Counted from the first letter of the stretch, positions 43,508 through 52,987 are shown. The stretch is 64,000 nt of DNA from Streptomyces virginiae (GCF_000720455.1 NZ_JOAK01000004.1:62001-126000); one strand, 5' to 3'. Notes: generated by a model not told the origin, from the sequence alone. Program-made: numbers and translations.

Positions 43508-43578
43508 TTCCCTCGCGAACGGGGGTGTCCCGCAGGACACTTGTGGCACGTTGCCGGAGCTCTCTGAGGGGGATGCCG

Positions 43579-46500
43579 ATGCGGGACAGCCATCGTGGTG
43601 AGGCCGAGCGTCTGTTGGAGCGGGCTGTGGACGAGGCGGTCCGGCGGGGGGCGGGCACGGCGGACACCGCGGGCGGGGCGGTGGACGGGGCGGCGCTGCT
43701 GGCGCGCGGCAGGGAGGCCCTGGACGCGCTCGCCGCGAGTGCGGCGTCCGAGTACGAGGCGTACGTGCGGGCGCTGGACGAGGCGGCGGCCGGGGACCAG
43801 TCGCTGGGTGAGGCGTTCCGGCGGGGCGATACGTCGACGGCGGTGCTGGTGACGGCGGTCGCGGCGGCGGCTGCTGTCGGGGCGGACCTGTCGCTGGGTG
43901 TCGCGGCGGGTACGGCGCTGACGGCGGGTGCGGTCGTGGGGATCGCCGGTGCGGTGGCGACGGTGGCGAGGGTGACGGCCCTGCACGTGCCGGCCGCGAA
44001 CCGGCGGGCGGGGGAGCTGGGCCGGCCCGGTGGGGCGGAGCAGCTGAGGTTGCAGTGGTTGTCGGCGCTGGAGGTGCGCGGGATACGTCCGTTCCTGGAG
44101 CAGCAGCGTGCGGTGGCGGCGGCGGCGCGGGCGCCCCGGCCGGTGGCGGTGTCGCCGGTGCGGACGGCCGGGGCGTTGCGCGGGGTGGACCGCAGTGCGG
44201 AGGCGAGGCGGCGCAGTGCGCTGGAGCATTCCTTCGGGCAGTTGCCGGACGTGGCGGACCGTTTCGCGGGCCGCCGGTCGGAGTTGACGCGGATCGCGCA
44301 GTGGGTGCAGGCGGCCCGGGCGAGTACGGAGACCCGTCCTGTGGTCGTGGTGTTGCACGGGGAGCCGGGGGTGGGGCGGACGGCGCTGGCGCTGCGGGCG
44401 GCGCACGCGTTGCGGGACCAGTTCCGGGGTGCGTGCGTGGTGGACATGCGGGGTGGTTCGCCCAGTGGTGAGCCCGGCGAGGCTCCGCTGTCGACGCGGG
44501 AGGCGCTGTTGCACCTGATGAACCGGTTGGGTGCGCCGCGCGAGCAGTTGTTGTTCCGGGAGGGGGCGTCAGCGGAGCAGCAGGTGCGGCGGCTGGGTGA
44601 GCTGTACCACCAGCATCTGCGGGGGTTGCCGGTGACGGTGCTCCTCGACGACGCGGTGGATGCGGCGCAGGTGCGGATGCTGGTGCCGGAGCGTTCGGAG
44701 AGCCTGGTGCTGGTGACGGCTCGGGAGCCGCTGGAGTTGCCCGGGGACGTGGCGGCGTGGGTCCATCAGCTGCCGGTGGGGCGGCTCGGCGGGGACGAGG
44801 CGGCGGAGCTGGTGCGGGCGGTGGCGCCGGAGGCGGCGGCCGGTGGGAGAGCCGAAGCCGACGTGGCTTCGGTGGTGGAGATGGGCGGTGGGCTGCCGCT
44901 CGCGTTGCGGATGCTGGCTCCGCTGGTGCGCGACAGCGCCGTGGCCGCCGTCGGCGGAGGGGGCGGTGGGGACGGGGTGCATCCGGTGGAGGCCGCCCTG
45001 CGGGCCGCGCATGCCCGGCTGGCCGAGCCCGCCCGGCTGCTGCTGCGGCGGTTGCCGCTGGCGGGGCGGGCTTCGCTGGGCGGTGCGGCGGCGGCCGCGC
45101 TGGCCGACGTACCGGAGCAGGCGGCGCTGCGCACGCTGGAGGAGTTGTGGGAGGCCGGTCTGATCGAGCGGGTGCGGGGCCAGCGGTTCCGGATGCATGA
45201 CGCGGTGCGGGCGTACGCGGCGGCCCGGCTGGCGGCGGACGAGGACCGGGCGCAGGCCGTGGCGGCGCACGAGCGGTTGATCCGTGACTACGCGCAGCTC
45301 GCTGACTCGGTGATCCGGATGGTCGACGGGAAGATGTCGACGCGGGCGAACCAGTTCGGGGGGCACGGCTTCGTTTCGCTGGACGCGGCGCTGCGGTGGC
45401 TGGACGACGAGTCGAGCTTCATCACGGCGGCGCTGAGGCATTCGGAGGGGGTGGACCAGCAGGCGGTGCTGGACCTGCTGGGGGCGTTGTGCGACTTCTG
45501 TCTGCTGCGCGGTGACCTGTACCGGCTGGGTGAGATCGACGAGCTGACGCAGGCGGTGGCGGCGGGCCGGCAGGACCAGGCGGGGCAGCAGGGGCGGCTG
45601 GTGCGGTCGGTGCAGTGGCGTACGGGTATCGCGGCGCGGCAGCTGGGTGAGCTGGACAAGGCGCGTACGACGCTGACGTCGGTGGTGGACCAGTACATGG
45701 AGGCTCGTCAGGAGGCGGGGGCGGCGATGGCGCTGGTCTCGCTCGGGATCACGCTGCACCACCAGGGGAATCTGCCGGAGGCCGCGGTGCGGATCCGGGA
45801 GGCGCTGGTGCTGCAGGAGCCGGCGGAGCTGGCGGGTGACCGGGCGTGGGGGCTGCACGCGCTGGCGGCGGTGGAGCGGGACCTGGCGCACCTGGCGGAG
45901 GCGACGCGGCTGCTGGAGACCTCGCTTGAGCTGCACCGGGAGAGCGAGAGCGTGCACGGTGAGGCGTGGGCGCACTTCCAGCTGGGGCAGGTGCACCTGC
46001 GGTTCGGTGAGGTGGAGCAGGCGGAGAAGGAGCTGGACCTGGCGCTGCAGCTGTACGGGCGGACCCGGGACGACCGTGGTGAGGCGTGGGCGCTGACGCA
46101 GCTGGGCCGCGCGCGGGTGGTGGACGGGGATCCGGGGCCGGCGGTGGAGCGGTTGCGGGAGGCGCTGTCCCGGCACCGGGAGGCGGAGGACGCGCGCGGT
46201 GAGGCGTGGACGCAGTACTACCTGGGGCAGGCGCTGGAGGTGGGCGGCGAGCGGGACCGGGCGGTGCGGGAGCTGGAGCGGGCGCGGACGATGTTCTCGC
46301 GGATGCGGGACGTGTACGGGCTGGCGCACGCGCGGCACCATTCGGGGCGGGTGACGCGGGACCAGCGGGCGGCGCAGACGGGGAACCTGAAGAACTCGGG
46401 TTTCGCCCGGCAGCTGCTGGTGGATGCGCGGGCGGATTTCCAGCGGATCGGGCTGGCGCACGGTGAGGCGTGGACGTGTCTGGAGCTGGCGGTGGTCGAC

Positions 46501-46851
46501 GCGGGCAACGGGCGGCTGTCGCAGGCGCTCGGGCTGTGCGAGGAGGCGGTCCGGTTGTTCATCTCGTACGGGGACCGGCGTGGGGAGGACTGGGCGCGCT
46601 TCTTGCGGTGCACGCTGCTGCCGTACGTGGGGCTGGCGGGGCCGGGGGTGCCGGAGGAGGCGCGGGCGGAGCTGGCGCGGCTCGTGGAGGCGCCGCATCC
46701 GGCGCGTGACGGGCGGCTGGAGGACTGCCTGGAGACGTACGGGGTGATCCTGGGCCGGGGTGTGGATCCGGCGGAGGGCTGGCAGGCGTGGCGCCTGGGC
46801 CTGGTCCCGAACCTGCACTCGCGTGAGGTGATGGGCGTGCCGCGGGTGTGA
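43579..46851 (+). CDS. STAND-type NTPase with TPR array and two N-terminal membrane segments
   Basis: This 1090-residue protein has a helical N terminus and two hydrophobic segments (about 93-140, STAVLVTAVAAAAAVGAD and AGAVVGIAGAVATVARV). An NB-ARC/AfsR-like NTPase follows (about 225-560) and then a long tetratricopeptide array (about 690-1050) with repeated GEAWxxxxLG. The P-loop reads GEPGVGRT (261-268), with R267 where a lysine is expected. Walker B is probably VTVLLDDA. A winged-helix-like segment ends RMHDAVRAYAAARL. The ATG at 43579 has GAGGGGG upstream. The role is unknown, and signalling or defence is possible. Confidence 0.85.
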   Translation: MRDSHRGEAERLLERAVDEAVRRGAGTADTAGGAVDGAALLARGREALDALAASAASEYEAYVRALDEAAAGDQSLGEAFRRGDTSTAVLVTAVAAAAAVGADLSLGVAAGTALTAGAVVGIAGAVATVARVTALHVPAANRRAGELGRPGGAEQLRLQWLSALEVRGIRPFLEQQRAVAAAARAPRPVAVSPVRTAGALRGVDRSAEARRRSALEHSFGQLPDVADRFAGRRSELTRIAQWVQAARASTETRPVVVVLHGEPGVGRTALALRAAHALRDQFRGACVVDMRGGSPSGEPGEAPLSTREALLHLMNRLGAPREQLLFREGASAEQQVRRLGELYHQHLRGLPVTVLLDDAVDAAQVRMLVPERSESLVLVTAREPLELPGDVAAWVHQLPVGRLGGDEAAELVRAVAPEAAAGGRAEADVASVVEMGGGLPLALRMLAPLVRDSAVAAVGGGGGGDGVHPVEAALRAAHARLAEPARLLLRRLPLAGRASLGGAAAAALADVPEQAALRTLEELWEAGLIERVRGQRFRMHDAVRAYAAARLAADEDRAQAVAAHERLIRDYAQLADSVIRMVDGKMSTRANQFGGHGFVSLDAALRWLDDESSFITAALRHSEGVDQQAVLDLLGALCDFCLLRGDLYRLGEIDELTQAVAAGRQDQAGQQGRLVRSVQWRTGIAARQLGELDKARTTLTSVVDQYMEARQEAGAAMALVSLGITLHHQGNLPEAAVRIREALVLQEPAELAGDRAWGLHALAAVERDLAHLAEATRLLETSLELHRESESVHGEAWAHFQLGQVHLRFGEVEQAEKELDLALQLYGRTRDDRGEAWALTQLGRARVVDGDPGPAVERLREALSRHREAEDARGEAWTQYYLGQALEVGGERDRAVRELERARTMFSRMRDVYGLAHARHHSGRVTRDQRAAQTGNLKNSGFARQLLVDARADFQRIGLAHGEAWTCLELAVVDAGNGRLSQALGLCEEAVRLFISYGDRRGEDWARFLRCTLLPYVGLAGPGVPEEARAELARLVEAPHPARDGRLEDCLETYGVILGRGVDPAEGWQAWRLGLVPNLHSREVMGVPRV

Positions 46852-47075
46852 CCCGCCGCCGCCCGGCCGGGGCGGCGGCGTCCCCGCCCGACACCACCCG
46901 CCGGCGCCGTCGCCCGCGCCCGTACGGGACGGCCGCGCGGGCGGGACAGCCGGGCGGGGCCGCGCGGGCCGGCCGGCCGGCGACACCGTCGGGAAACGCC
47001 CCAGGGAGTGTCCGCGAAGCAGCGCCGGCCGCCCGGAGGGCGGGCGCCGGGCAGGCGGGACTTCGCGGGCACGGC

Positions 47076-47303
47076 CTAGCTGGTCGGCTTCGGGGTGGAG
47101 GTGGTGGGGGCGGCCGGGTCCGGGGCTTCTTCGAAGTCCACGCGGCCCATGTGCCGGTTCATGGACTTCATCAGGGCCCACACGCCGACTGCGAGGGCCG
47201 CGAACACGATGAAGCCCAGGATTCCGGGGGTCACCTTGTTCTTGTCGAAGGTGTCACCCGCCAGGGGAAGGAGCTGGGTCAGTGCTGCCTGCGTAGCGCT
47301 CAT
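47076..47303 (-). CDS. Small single-pass membrane protein downstream of mca
   Basis: This 75-residue protein has one transmembrane helix (about 27-46, ILGFIVFAALAVGVWALM), a basic stretch KSMNRHMGRVDFEEAP, and a Pro/Thr-rich tail. Its ATG is 2 bases after the mca stop on the same strand, so the two form an operon. The NRHMGRVDF motif is typical of small actinobacterial proteins found beside mca. Its role is unknown. Confidence 0.85.
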   Translation of the reverse strand: MSATQAALTQLLPLAGDTFDKNKVTPGILGFIVFAALAVGVWALMKSMNRHMGRVDFEEAPDPAAPTTSTPKPTS

Positions 47304-47305
47304 GG

Positions 47306-48187
47306 CTAGGCATTCTCCCGGATGCCCGCGAAGAGGTCGGACTCGGGGAGGGAGGTGTCGACGAGCGACTTCGCGAGCTCGTACTCCTCGGTGGGCCAGA
47401 CCTCCTTCTGGACCTCCATGGGGACGCGGAACCAGCCGCCGTCCGGGTCGATCTGCGTGGCGTGCGCGATGAGCGCCTTGTCCCGGATCTCGAAGTAGTC
47501 CGCGCAGGGGACGTGGGTGGTCAGGGTCCGCTCCTTGCGCTCGAACTCCTTCCACCGCTCCAGCCACTCGCCGTAGGGGGATTCCAGGCCGCGGGCGAGC
47601 ATCGCCTCGTGCAGGGCGATGGTGCGCGGCTTGTTGAAGCCCTGGTTGTAGTAGAGCTTCTGCGGCTGGTGGGCCGGGCCGTACTCGGCCTCGGGGTACT
47701 TCTCGGTGTCGGCCGCGCCGTCGAAGGCCACCATCGAGATCTTGTGGGTCATGATGTGGTCGGGGTGCGGGTAGCCGCCGTTCTCGTCGTACGTGGTGAC
47801 GACCTGCGGCTTGAACGCCCGGATCTTCTTGACCAGCTCGCCGGCGGCCTCGTCGACGTCCGCGAGGGCGAAGCAGCCGTCGGGGAGCGGGGGCAGCGGG
47901 TCGCCCTCGGGGAGGCCCGAGTCGACGTAGCCGAGCCATTCCTGCTCGACGCCGAGGATCTGGCGGGCTTCCTCCATCTCCTTGGCGCGGACCTCGTGGA
48001 TGTTGTCCTCGATGTACTTGTCGCCCTGGAGCTTGGGGTTCAGTACGGAGCCCCGCTCGCCGCCCGTGCAGGTGACGACCATCACGGGGACCCCCTCGGA
48101 CACGTACTTGGCCATCGTGGCCGCGCCCTTGCTCGACTCGTCGTCGGGGTGGGCGTGGACGGCCATCAGTCGAAGCTGCTCGGTCAA
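47306..48187 (-). CDS. mca: Mycothiol S-conjugate amidase
   Basis: This 293-residue zinc amidase cleaves mycothiol S-conjugates in detoxification. The N-terminal zinc motif is AVHAHPDDESSKG, and a second metal histidine lies in GGYPHPDHIMTH. The downstream sequence LYYNQGFNKPRTIALHEAMLARGLESPYG is diagnostic for Mca over MshB. The start is probably the TTG at 48187 (LTEQLRLMAVH), with AGGATC upstream. The frame above it is not coding. It is followed after 2 bases by the small membrane protein gene and is divergent from the DUF4307 gene. Confidence 0.95.
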   Translation of the reverse strand: MTEQLRLMAVHAHPDDESSKGAATMAKYVSEGVPVMVVTCTGGERGSVLNPKLQGDKYIEDNIHEVRAKEMEEARQILGVEQEWLGYVDSGLPEGDPLPPLPDGCFALADVDEAAGELVKKIRAFKPQVVTTYDENGGYPHPDHIMTHKISMVAFDGAADTEKYPEAEYGPAHQPQKLYYNQGFNKPRTIALHEAMLARGLESPYGEWLERWKEFERKERTLTTHVPCADYFEIRDKALIAHATQIDPDGGWFRVPMEVQKEVWPTEEYELAKSLVDTSLPESDLFAGIRENA

Positions 48188-48225
48188 AACAGGATCCTCT
48201 GCGATTCGGCGCGACACTCGGCTTC

Positions 48226-48231
48226 TATAGT
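48226..48231 (+). promoter_or_regulatory. Candidate -10 box for the DUF4307 gene
   Basis: TATAGT at 48226-48231 in the mca/DUF4307 divergent region matches TANNNT and would give a leader of about 65 bases. I see no convincing -35. Confidence 0.4.
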
Positions 48232-48302
48232 GACCGAACTGGGGGACGGAAAATTCCAGGGGTGACCCGGTGACCCACCCGCCCCAGCGAGAGGAAAAGA
48301 TC

Positions 48303-48716
48303 ATGAGCGCGGTGCGCGAGGGACTGCCCGAGGGCCGGTACGGCCGGTCGGCGGACGAGCGTACGGACCGGAAGCTCAAGATCATCGGCGCGGCGCTGGG
48401 TGCCGTGCTGCTGGGCGTGATCGGCTGGATCGGCTGGGACTACGTCGCCGGGCGCAGCGTGAGCGCCGAAGTGATCAAGTTCCAGGTGATTTCGGACACC
48501 GAGGTGAAGGTGCACCTGGAGGTCCGCAAGGACGCGTCGGTCACCGGCGTGTGCACCATGGTCTCGCAGGACGAGCAGCACGCCGAGGTGGGCCGCGGCG
48601 ACTTCACCTTCGCCCAGTCCGAGTCGCGGGTCGACGAGGTCGTCTCGCTGAAGACCACCGGCCGCGCCACCATGATCGAGCTGGTCGGCTGCCAGCCCGC
48701 GGCCTCCGCCGGCTGA
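48303..48716 (+). CDS. DUF4307 membrane-anchored protein
   Basis: This 137-residue protein has an N-terminal cytoplasmic segment (MSAVREGLPEGRYG), one transmembrane helix (about 28-50, IGAALGAVLLGVIGWIGWDYV) and a small extracytoplasmic domain with VEVRKDASVTGVCTM-type sequence. This matches the actinobacterial DUF4307 family commonly found between mca and greA. The ATG at 48303 has GAGGA 8 bases upstream. The function is unknown. Confidence 0.88.
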   Translation: MSAVREGLPEGRYGRSADERTDRKLKIIGAALGAVLLGVIGWIGWDYVAGRSVSAEVIKFQVISDTEVKVHLEVRKDASVTGVCTMVSQDEQHAEVGRGDFTFAQSESRVDEVVSLKTTGRATMIELVGCQPAASAG

Positions 48717-48880
48717 GGCGTTCCGCCCGCTCGGCCGCGCCGCTGCGGCGGCGCTTCGGAGCGCGGCCCGCGGGGCAATGGCCCTCTGGGGTCCTCCCCC
48801 TTTTCTTCCCGAATTGTTAGGCTCGTGGTTTCGTCCGCCGCTGGCGGCCGAGTAGTCCCCTGTACCGACGAGGAGCACCC

Positions 48881-49378
48881 GTGACCCAGACGAGCGAGAG
48901 CGTCACCTGGCTGACCCAGGCGGCGTACGACCAGCTGAAGGCGGAGCTGGACTATCTCTCTGGTCCCGCCCGCACGGAGATCGCCGCGAAGATCGCAGCC
49001 GCCCGCGAGGAGGGCGACCTGCGCGAGAACGGTGGGTACCACGCGGCCAAGGAGGAGCAGGGCAAGCAGGAGCTCCGGGTGCGCCAGCTCACGCAGCTCC
49101 TGGAGAACGCCAAGGTCGGGACCGCGCCCGCGTCCGACGGCGTGGTGGCTCCGGGCACCCTCGTGAAGATCGCCTTCGACGGCGACGAGGACGACACGAT
49201 GGAGTTCCTGCTGGCGTCGCGCGAGTACGCCTCCGGCGACTTCGAGACCTACTCCCCGCAGTCCCCGCTGGGCACCGGCGTCATGGGCAAGTCGATCGGC
49301 GAGGACGCGGAGTACGAGCTGCCGAACGGCAAGAAGGCCTCGGTCAAGATCCTGGACGTCAAGCCCTTCACCGGCTGA
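48881..49378 (+). CDS. greA: Transcription elongation factor GreA
   Basis: This 165-residue protein rescues backtracked RNA polymerase by stimulating cleavage of the 3' end of the transcript. The N-terminal coiled coil (about 10-82) carries the acidic tip region REEGDLRENGGYHAAKEEQ. The C-terminal FKBP-like domain has the family motif SPLGTGVMGKSIGEDAEYELPNG-type sequence, which contacts polymerase. The GTG start has GAGGAG 7 bases upstream, and a TAGGCT hexamer at 48818-48823 may be its -10. Confidence 0.97.
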   Translation: MTQTSESVTWLTQAAYDQLKAELDYLSGPARTEIAAKIAAAREEGDLRENGGYHAAKEEQGKQELRVRQLTQLLENAKVGTAPASDGVVAPGTLVKIAFDGDEDDTMEFLLASREYASGDFETYSPQSPLGTGVMGKSIGEDAEYELPNGKKASVKILDVKPFTG

Positions 49379-49438
49379 TCACCCCCGATCATCTCGATCG
49401 ACCCGATCGACCCGATCGCTTCGATCACCCTCAGTTCG

Positions 49439-49478
49439 CGCGTGATGCCCGGCCGGTTCTGCGGCCGGGCATCACGCG
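49439..49478. terminator. Perfect 17-base hairpin between greA and the ABC exporter
   Basis: CGCGTGATGCCCGGCCG (49439-49455) pairs with CGGCCGGGCATCACGCG (49462-49478) around a GTTCTG loop. It lies 61 bases after the greA stop and serves as a likely bidirectional terminator for the convergent exporter operon. CGATC words repeat at 49386-49427 between greA and the hairpin. Confidence 0.85.
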
Positions 49479-49480
49479 TG

Positions 49481-49524
49481 TACGGGCGCTGCGGGCGATG
49501 CGGGCAGTACGGGCGCTGCGGGCG
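49481..49524. repeat. 17-base direct repeat after the greA terminator
   Basis: TACGGGCGCTGCGGGCG occurs at 49481-49497 and 49508-49524, with a related GATGCGGGC word between. It lies between the hairpin and the stop of the ABC permease gene. No function is evident. Confidence 0.7.
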
Positions 49525-49527
49525 GCC

Positions 49528-50385
49528 CTACGCGGTCGCCGAGCGGTACTTGCGGACCGAGAGGGTCCGGAAGACCACGATGATCAGCACCGACCAGAGG
49601 ACGGACGCCGCGACCGGGTGCTGCATGGGCCAGGCGTCCGGGACCGGGTAGCCGGGCGGCAGGTTCCCGAAGAGCTCGCGGCACGCCTGGACGGTGGCGC
49701 TGAAGGGGTTCCACTCCGCGATGGTCTGCAGGAACGGCGGCATGTTCTCGGAGGGGACGAAGGCGTTCGAGATGAAGGTCAGCGGGAAGAGCCAGATCAG
49801 CCCGCCGGAGGTGGCCGCCTCGGGTGTGCGCACCGACAGTCCGATGAGGGCGCCGATCCAGGAGAAGGCGTAGCCGAGCAGGAGCAGCAGGCCGAAGCCG
49901 GCGAGCACCTCGCCGGGGCTCGTGTGGGTGCGCCAGCCGACGAGCAGGGCCACGACGGCCAGGACGACGAGGGTGAGCGAGGTCTGGACGAGGTCGGCGA
50001 GGGTGCGGCCGGTGAGGACCGCTCCGCGGGCCATGGGCAGGGAGCGGAAGCGGTCGATCAGGCCCTTGTGCATGTCGTCGGCGATGCCCGCGCCGGCGCC
50101 CGCGGTGGCGAAGGTGACGGTCTGGGCGAAGATGCCGGCCATCAGGAATTCGCGGTAGGCGGCGGGCGAGGTGCTGCCGCCGACGCTGATCGAGCCGCCG
50201 AAGACGTAGCTGAAGAGCACGACGAACATGACCGGCTGGATCACACCGAAGATGATCATCTCGGGGATCCGTGACATCCGGATCAGGTTCCGCTTGGCGA
50301 TGACCAGGGAGTCGCTGACGCCCTGGGCCAGGCCGCCGCGCGGGCGCGGTGCCGCCAGGTCCGGGGTCCGGGAAGTGAGGGTCAC
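49528..50385 (-). CDS. ABC-2 type transporter permease (DrrB-like)
   Basis: This 285-residue membrane protein has six predicted helices (first near 45-65, last near 258-276). The ABC-2 signature FSLPMARGAVLTGRTLADLVQ-type region and GLIWLFPLTFISNAFVP match daunorubicin-resistance DrrB permeases. The GTG start at 50385 overlaps the ATPase stop (GTGA), so the pair is translated together. It likely exports a hydrophobic compound. The substrate is unknown. Confidence 0.92.
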   Translation of the reverse strand: MTLTSRTPDLAAPRPRGGLAQGVSDSLVIAKRNLIRMSRIPEMIIFGVIQPVMFVVLFSYVFGGSISVGGSTSPAAYREFLMAGIFAQTVTFATAGAGAGIADDMHKGLIDRFRSLPMARGAVLTGRTLADLVQTSLTLVVLAVVALLVGWRTHTSPGEVLAGFGLLLLLGYAFSWIGALIGLSVRTPEAATSGGLIWLFPLTFISNAFVPSENMPPFLQTIAEWNPFSATVQACRELFGNLPPGYPVPDAWPMQHPVAASVLWSVLIIVVFRTLSVRKYRSATA

Positions 50386-51431
50386 TTCGCCGCCTCCTTC
50401 CGGGCCGCCCTGCGGCCCTTGGCCTCGGCGCCGGCTCCGCCGTCACCGCCTCCGCCGTCACCGCCGCCGCCGTTCTCCTCCTCCGCCGCCCGTTCCGCCG
50501 CGTGGCCGGTCAGGGAGATGAACACGTCGTCGAGGGTGGGGCGGCGCAGGCCGATGTCGTCGATCTCGATGCCGCGGCCGTCCAGTTCGCGGATGACCTC
50601 GGCGAGCAGCTTGGCGCCGCCGGCCACCGGCACGGTCAGCTTGCGGGTGTGCTCCTCGACCGTGGTCTCGCCCTTGCCGAAGCCGGTGAGCACCTCCCGG
50701 GCGGTGGCGATGTGGCCGCGTTCGTGGACGACGACCTCGACGCGCTCGCCGCCGGTTCGGGCCTTGAGCTGGTCGGAGGTGCCACGGGCGATGACCTTGC
50801 CGTGGTCGACCACGCAGATGTCGTCCGCGAGGTGGTCGGCCTCCTCCAGGTACTGGGTGGTCAGCAGCAGGGTGGTGCCGCCGGCGACCAGTTCCTTGAT
50901 GATGCCCCACAGCTGCTGGCGGTTGCGGGGGTCGAGTCCGGTGGTGGGCTCGTCCATGAACATGACGGGCGGGCTGACGACGAGCGCGGCCGCGAGGTCG
51001 AGGCGCCGTCGCATGCCGCCGGAGTACGTCTTGGCGGGGCGGTCGGCGGCGTCGGCGAGGTTGAAGCGGTCGAGGAGCTCGACGGCCCGCGTCCTGGCCG
51101 CCTTGGCCCGCATCTGGTAGAGCTGGCCGACCATCTGGAGGTTCTCGCGGCCGGTCAGGTACTCGTCGACGGCCGCGAACTGGCCCGAGAGGCCGATGGC
51201 GCGCCGGACCTCGTTGGGGTGCCGCAGGACGTCGATGCCGGCGACGACGGCCTTGCCGCTGTCGGGGCGCAGGAGGGTGGTCAGAACGCGTACGGTCGTG
51301 GTCTTGCCCGCTCCGTTCGGGCCGAGCAGGCCCAGGACGGTGCCTTCCGGAACGTCGAGGTCGACGCCGTCCAGAGCCCGTACGTCGCCGAAGGTCTTGA
51401 CCAGACCCTCGGCGTAAATAGCGCCTGGCAT
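50382..51431 (-). CDS. ABC transporter ATPase (DrrA-like)
   Basis: This 349-residue ATPase has Walker A LLGPNGAGKTTTVRVL, signature TYSGGMRRRLDLA and Walker B VMFMDEPTTGLD. The C-terminal DrrA-type domain (ERVEVVVHERG and PTLDDVFISLTG) is followed by a low-complexity Gly/Glu/Lys-rich tail (about 310-349). I chose the ATG at 51431 (MPGAIYAEG), which has GGGGAGA at good spacing, over the ATG at 51446. It drives the adjacent permease. Confidence 0.93.
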   Translation of the reverse strand: MPGAIYAEGLVKTFGDVRALDGVDLDVPEGTVLGLLGPNGAGKTTTVRVLTTLLRPDSGKAVVAGIDVLRHPNEVRRAIGLSGQFAAVDEYLTGRENLQMVGQLYQMRAKAARTRAVELLDRFNLADAADRPAKTYSGGMRRRLDLAAALVVSPPVMFMDEPTTGLDPRNRQQLWGIIKELVAGGTTLLLTTQYLEEADHLADDICVVDHGKVIARGTSDQLKARTGGERVEVVVHERGHIATAREVLTGFGKGETTVEEHTRKLTVPVAGGAKLLAEVIRELDGRGIEIDDIGLRRPTLDDVFISLTGHAAERAAEEENGGGGDGGGGDGGAGAEAKGRRAARKEAAK

Positions 51432-51597
51432 ATGGATTCTCCCCATGTGAATCGGGCCAGTGGGGTCAAGCTATTCAGGGCATTGATGCGCAAATCCTAT
51501 GGGCGGCGGGCGGGTCCCGCTCGGCCGATCGAGTGGCGGACGGCGTAGGGGGTGTCCGGCGGATCAGGGTCGGACGACCGCCGGCCCATCACAACCG

Positions 51598-52830
51598 CTA
51601 GCCCATCACCTTGTATCCGGCGCCGTGCAGCGTCCGCGCGACCTCCGCGCAGTGCTCCGGCCCCTTGGTCTCCAGGTGCAGCTCCACCTCCACCTCCGTG
51701 AGCCCGAGCATCGGGTCGGTCCGTACGTGGCTCACGTCCAACACGTTCGCATCCACCACTGACAACACCCCCAGGAGCCCGGCCAGCGCCCCGGGCCGGT
51801 CGGCCACGCGCAGCCGCAGCGACAGGTACCGGCCCGCCGCCGCCATGCCGTGCCGCAGGATCCGCTGGAGCAGGAGCGGGTCGACGTTCCCGCCGGACAG
51901 CACGGCCACCACCGGGCCCGAACCGTACAGCTCGGGCTCGCTCAGCAGGGCCGCCACCGTACTGCACCCGGCGGGCTCCACGACGAGTTTCGCCCGTTCC
52001 AGGCACAGCAGCAGGGCGCTGGAGAGGGCGTCCTCGGAGACGGTGCGCACGTCGTCGAGGAGTTCGCCGATGATCCGGAACGGGACGTCGCCGGGCCGCC
52101 CGACCTTGATGCCGTCGGCCATGGTGTTCGGGTCGTCGATCGACACCGGGTGGCCGGCCTTGAGGGAGGGCGGGTACGCGGCCGCGCCCGCCGCCTGCAC
52201 CCCGACGACCCGGACGTCGGGCCGCAGCGCCTTCACCGCGACGGCGACACCGGCGGCGAGACCGCCGCCGCCGACGCCGACGAGGATGGTGCGCACCTCC
52301 GGGCACTGCTCCAGGATCTCCAGGCCGACCGTGCCCTGGCCCGCGATGATGTCGCGGTGGTCGAAGGGGTGGATGAACACCGCGCCGGTGCGGTCCGCGT
52401 ACTCCTGGGCGGCCAGGAAGGTCTCGTCGACGACCTGCCCGTGCAGGCGCACGTCGGCCCCGTACTCCTGGGTCGCGGCGACCTTCGGCAGCGGGGCGCC
52501 GACCGGCATGAACACGGTGGAGCGGACCCCGAGGAGCGAGGAGGCCAGCGCCACGCCCTGGGCGTGGTTGCCGGCGCTGGCGGCCACGACGCCGGCGGCG
52601 CGCTGCTCGGGGCGCAGGCCCGCGATGCGCACGTAGGCTCCGCGCAGCTTGAAGGATCCGGTGCGCTGGAGGTTCTCGCACTTGAAGTGGACCGGCGAGC
52701 CGGTGAGTGCCGAGAGGTGCCTGCTGCCTTCCATCGGCGTGACCCGGGAGACGCCGGAGAGCATCTTCTGAGCCCCCCGTACGTCGTCGAGGATGACCTG
52801 CGGGACGGGCTGGGGCACACGGTAGTTCAT
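51598..52830 (-). CDS. ilvA: Threonine ammonia-lyase
   Basis: This 410-residue PLP enzyme converts threonine to 2-oxobutyrate for isoleucine synthesis, or catabolically. The PLP lysine lies in TGSFKLRGAY, the phosphate-binding loop is [11 protein letters not shown], and ASAGNHAQG is present. A C-terminal ACT-like domain (about 325-410, LRLRVADRPGALAGLLGVLS) suggests allosteric control. The ATG at 52830 gives the standard N terminus. No ribosome binding site is evident. It is divergent from the MarR gene. Confidence 0.93.
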   Translation of the reverse strand: MNYRVPQPVPQVILDDVRGAQKMLSGVSRVTPMEGSRHLSALTGSPVHFKCENLQRTGSFKLRGAYVRIAGLRPEQRAAGVVAASAGNHAQGVALASSLLGVRSTVFMPVGAPLPKVAATQEYGADVRLHGQVVDETFLAAQEYADRTGAVFIHPFDHRDIIAGQGTVGLEILEQCPEVRTILVGVGGGGLAAGVAVAVKALRPDVRVVGVQAAGAAAYPPSLKAGHPVSIDDPNTMADGIKVGRPGDVPFRIIGELLDDVRTVSEDALSSALLLCLERAKLVVEPAGCSTVAALLSEPELYGSGPVVAVLSGGNVDPLLLQRILRHGMAAAGRYLSLRLRVADRPGALAGLLGVLSVVDANVLDVSHVRTDPMLGLTEVEVELHLETKGPEHCAEVARTLHGAGYKVMG

Positions 52831-52987
52831 GCCGTCAGTCTCGCAGCCCGGGCGCGACCGGGCCCGGAGCGTCCACGGGGGCGCCAGGAGGGGGCTACGG
52901 GCGAGTAGGGGAGGCACGGCGGTGAGGGGCGAAATCTCGCCATCCGGGACGGCCGTGGGACGCCCGCCCGTGCGGGCCGTACCAGTT

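Noticed and set aside
44569..47181. A minus-strand open frame of 870 codons opposite the STAND/TPR gene
   Set aside because: It is a mirror of the TPR repeats, extremely Arg/Pro/Gln/His-rich, without a start context or domain. The plus-strand frame has the P-loop and TPR motifs.
49528..51431. Possible antibiotic biosynthetic cluster around the DrrAB-like exporter
   Set aside because: The flanking genes (greA, ilvA, a marR-type gene) are core or general genes, and no biosynthetic enzyme gene is adjacent.
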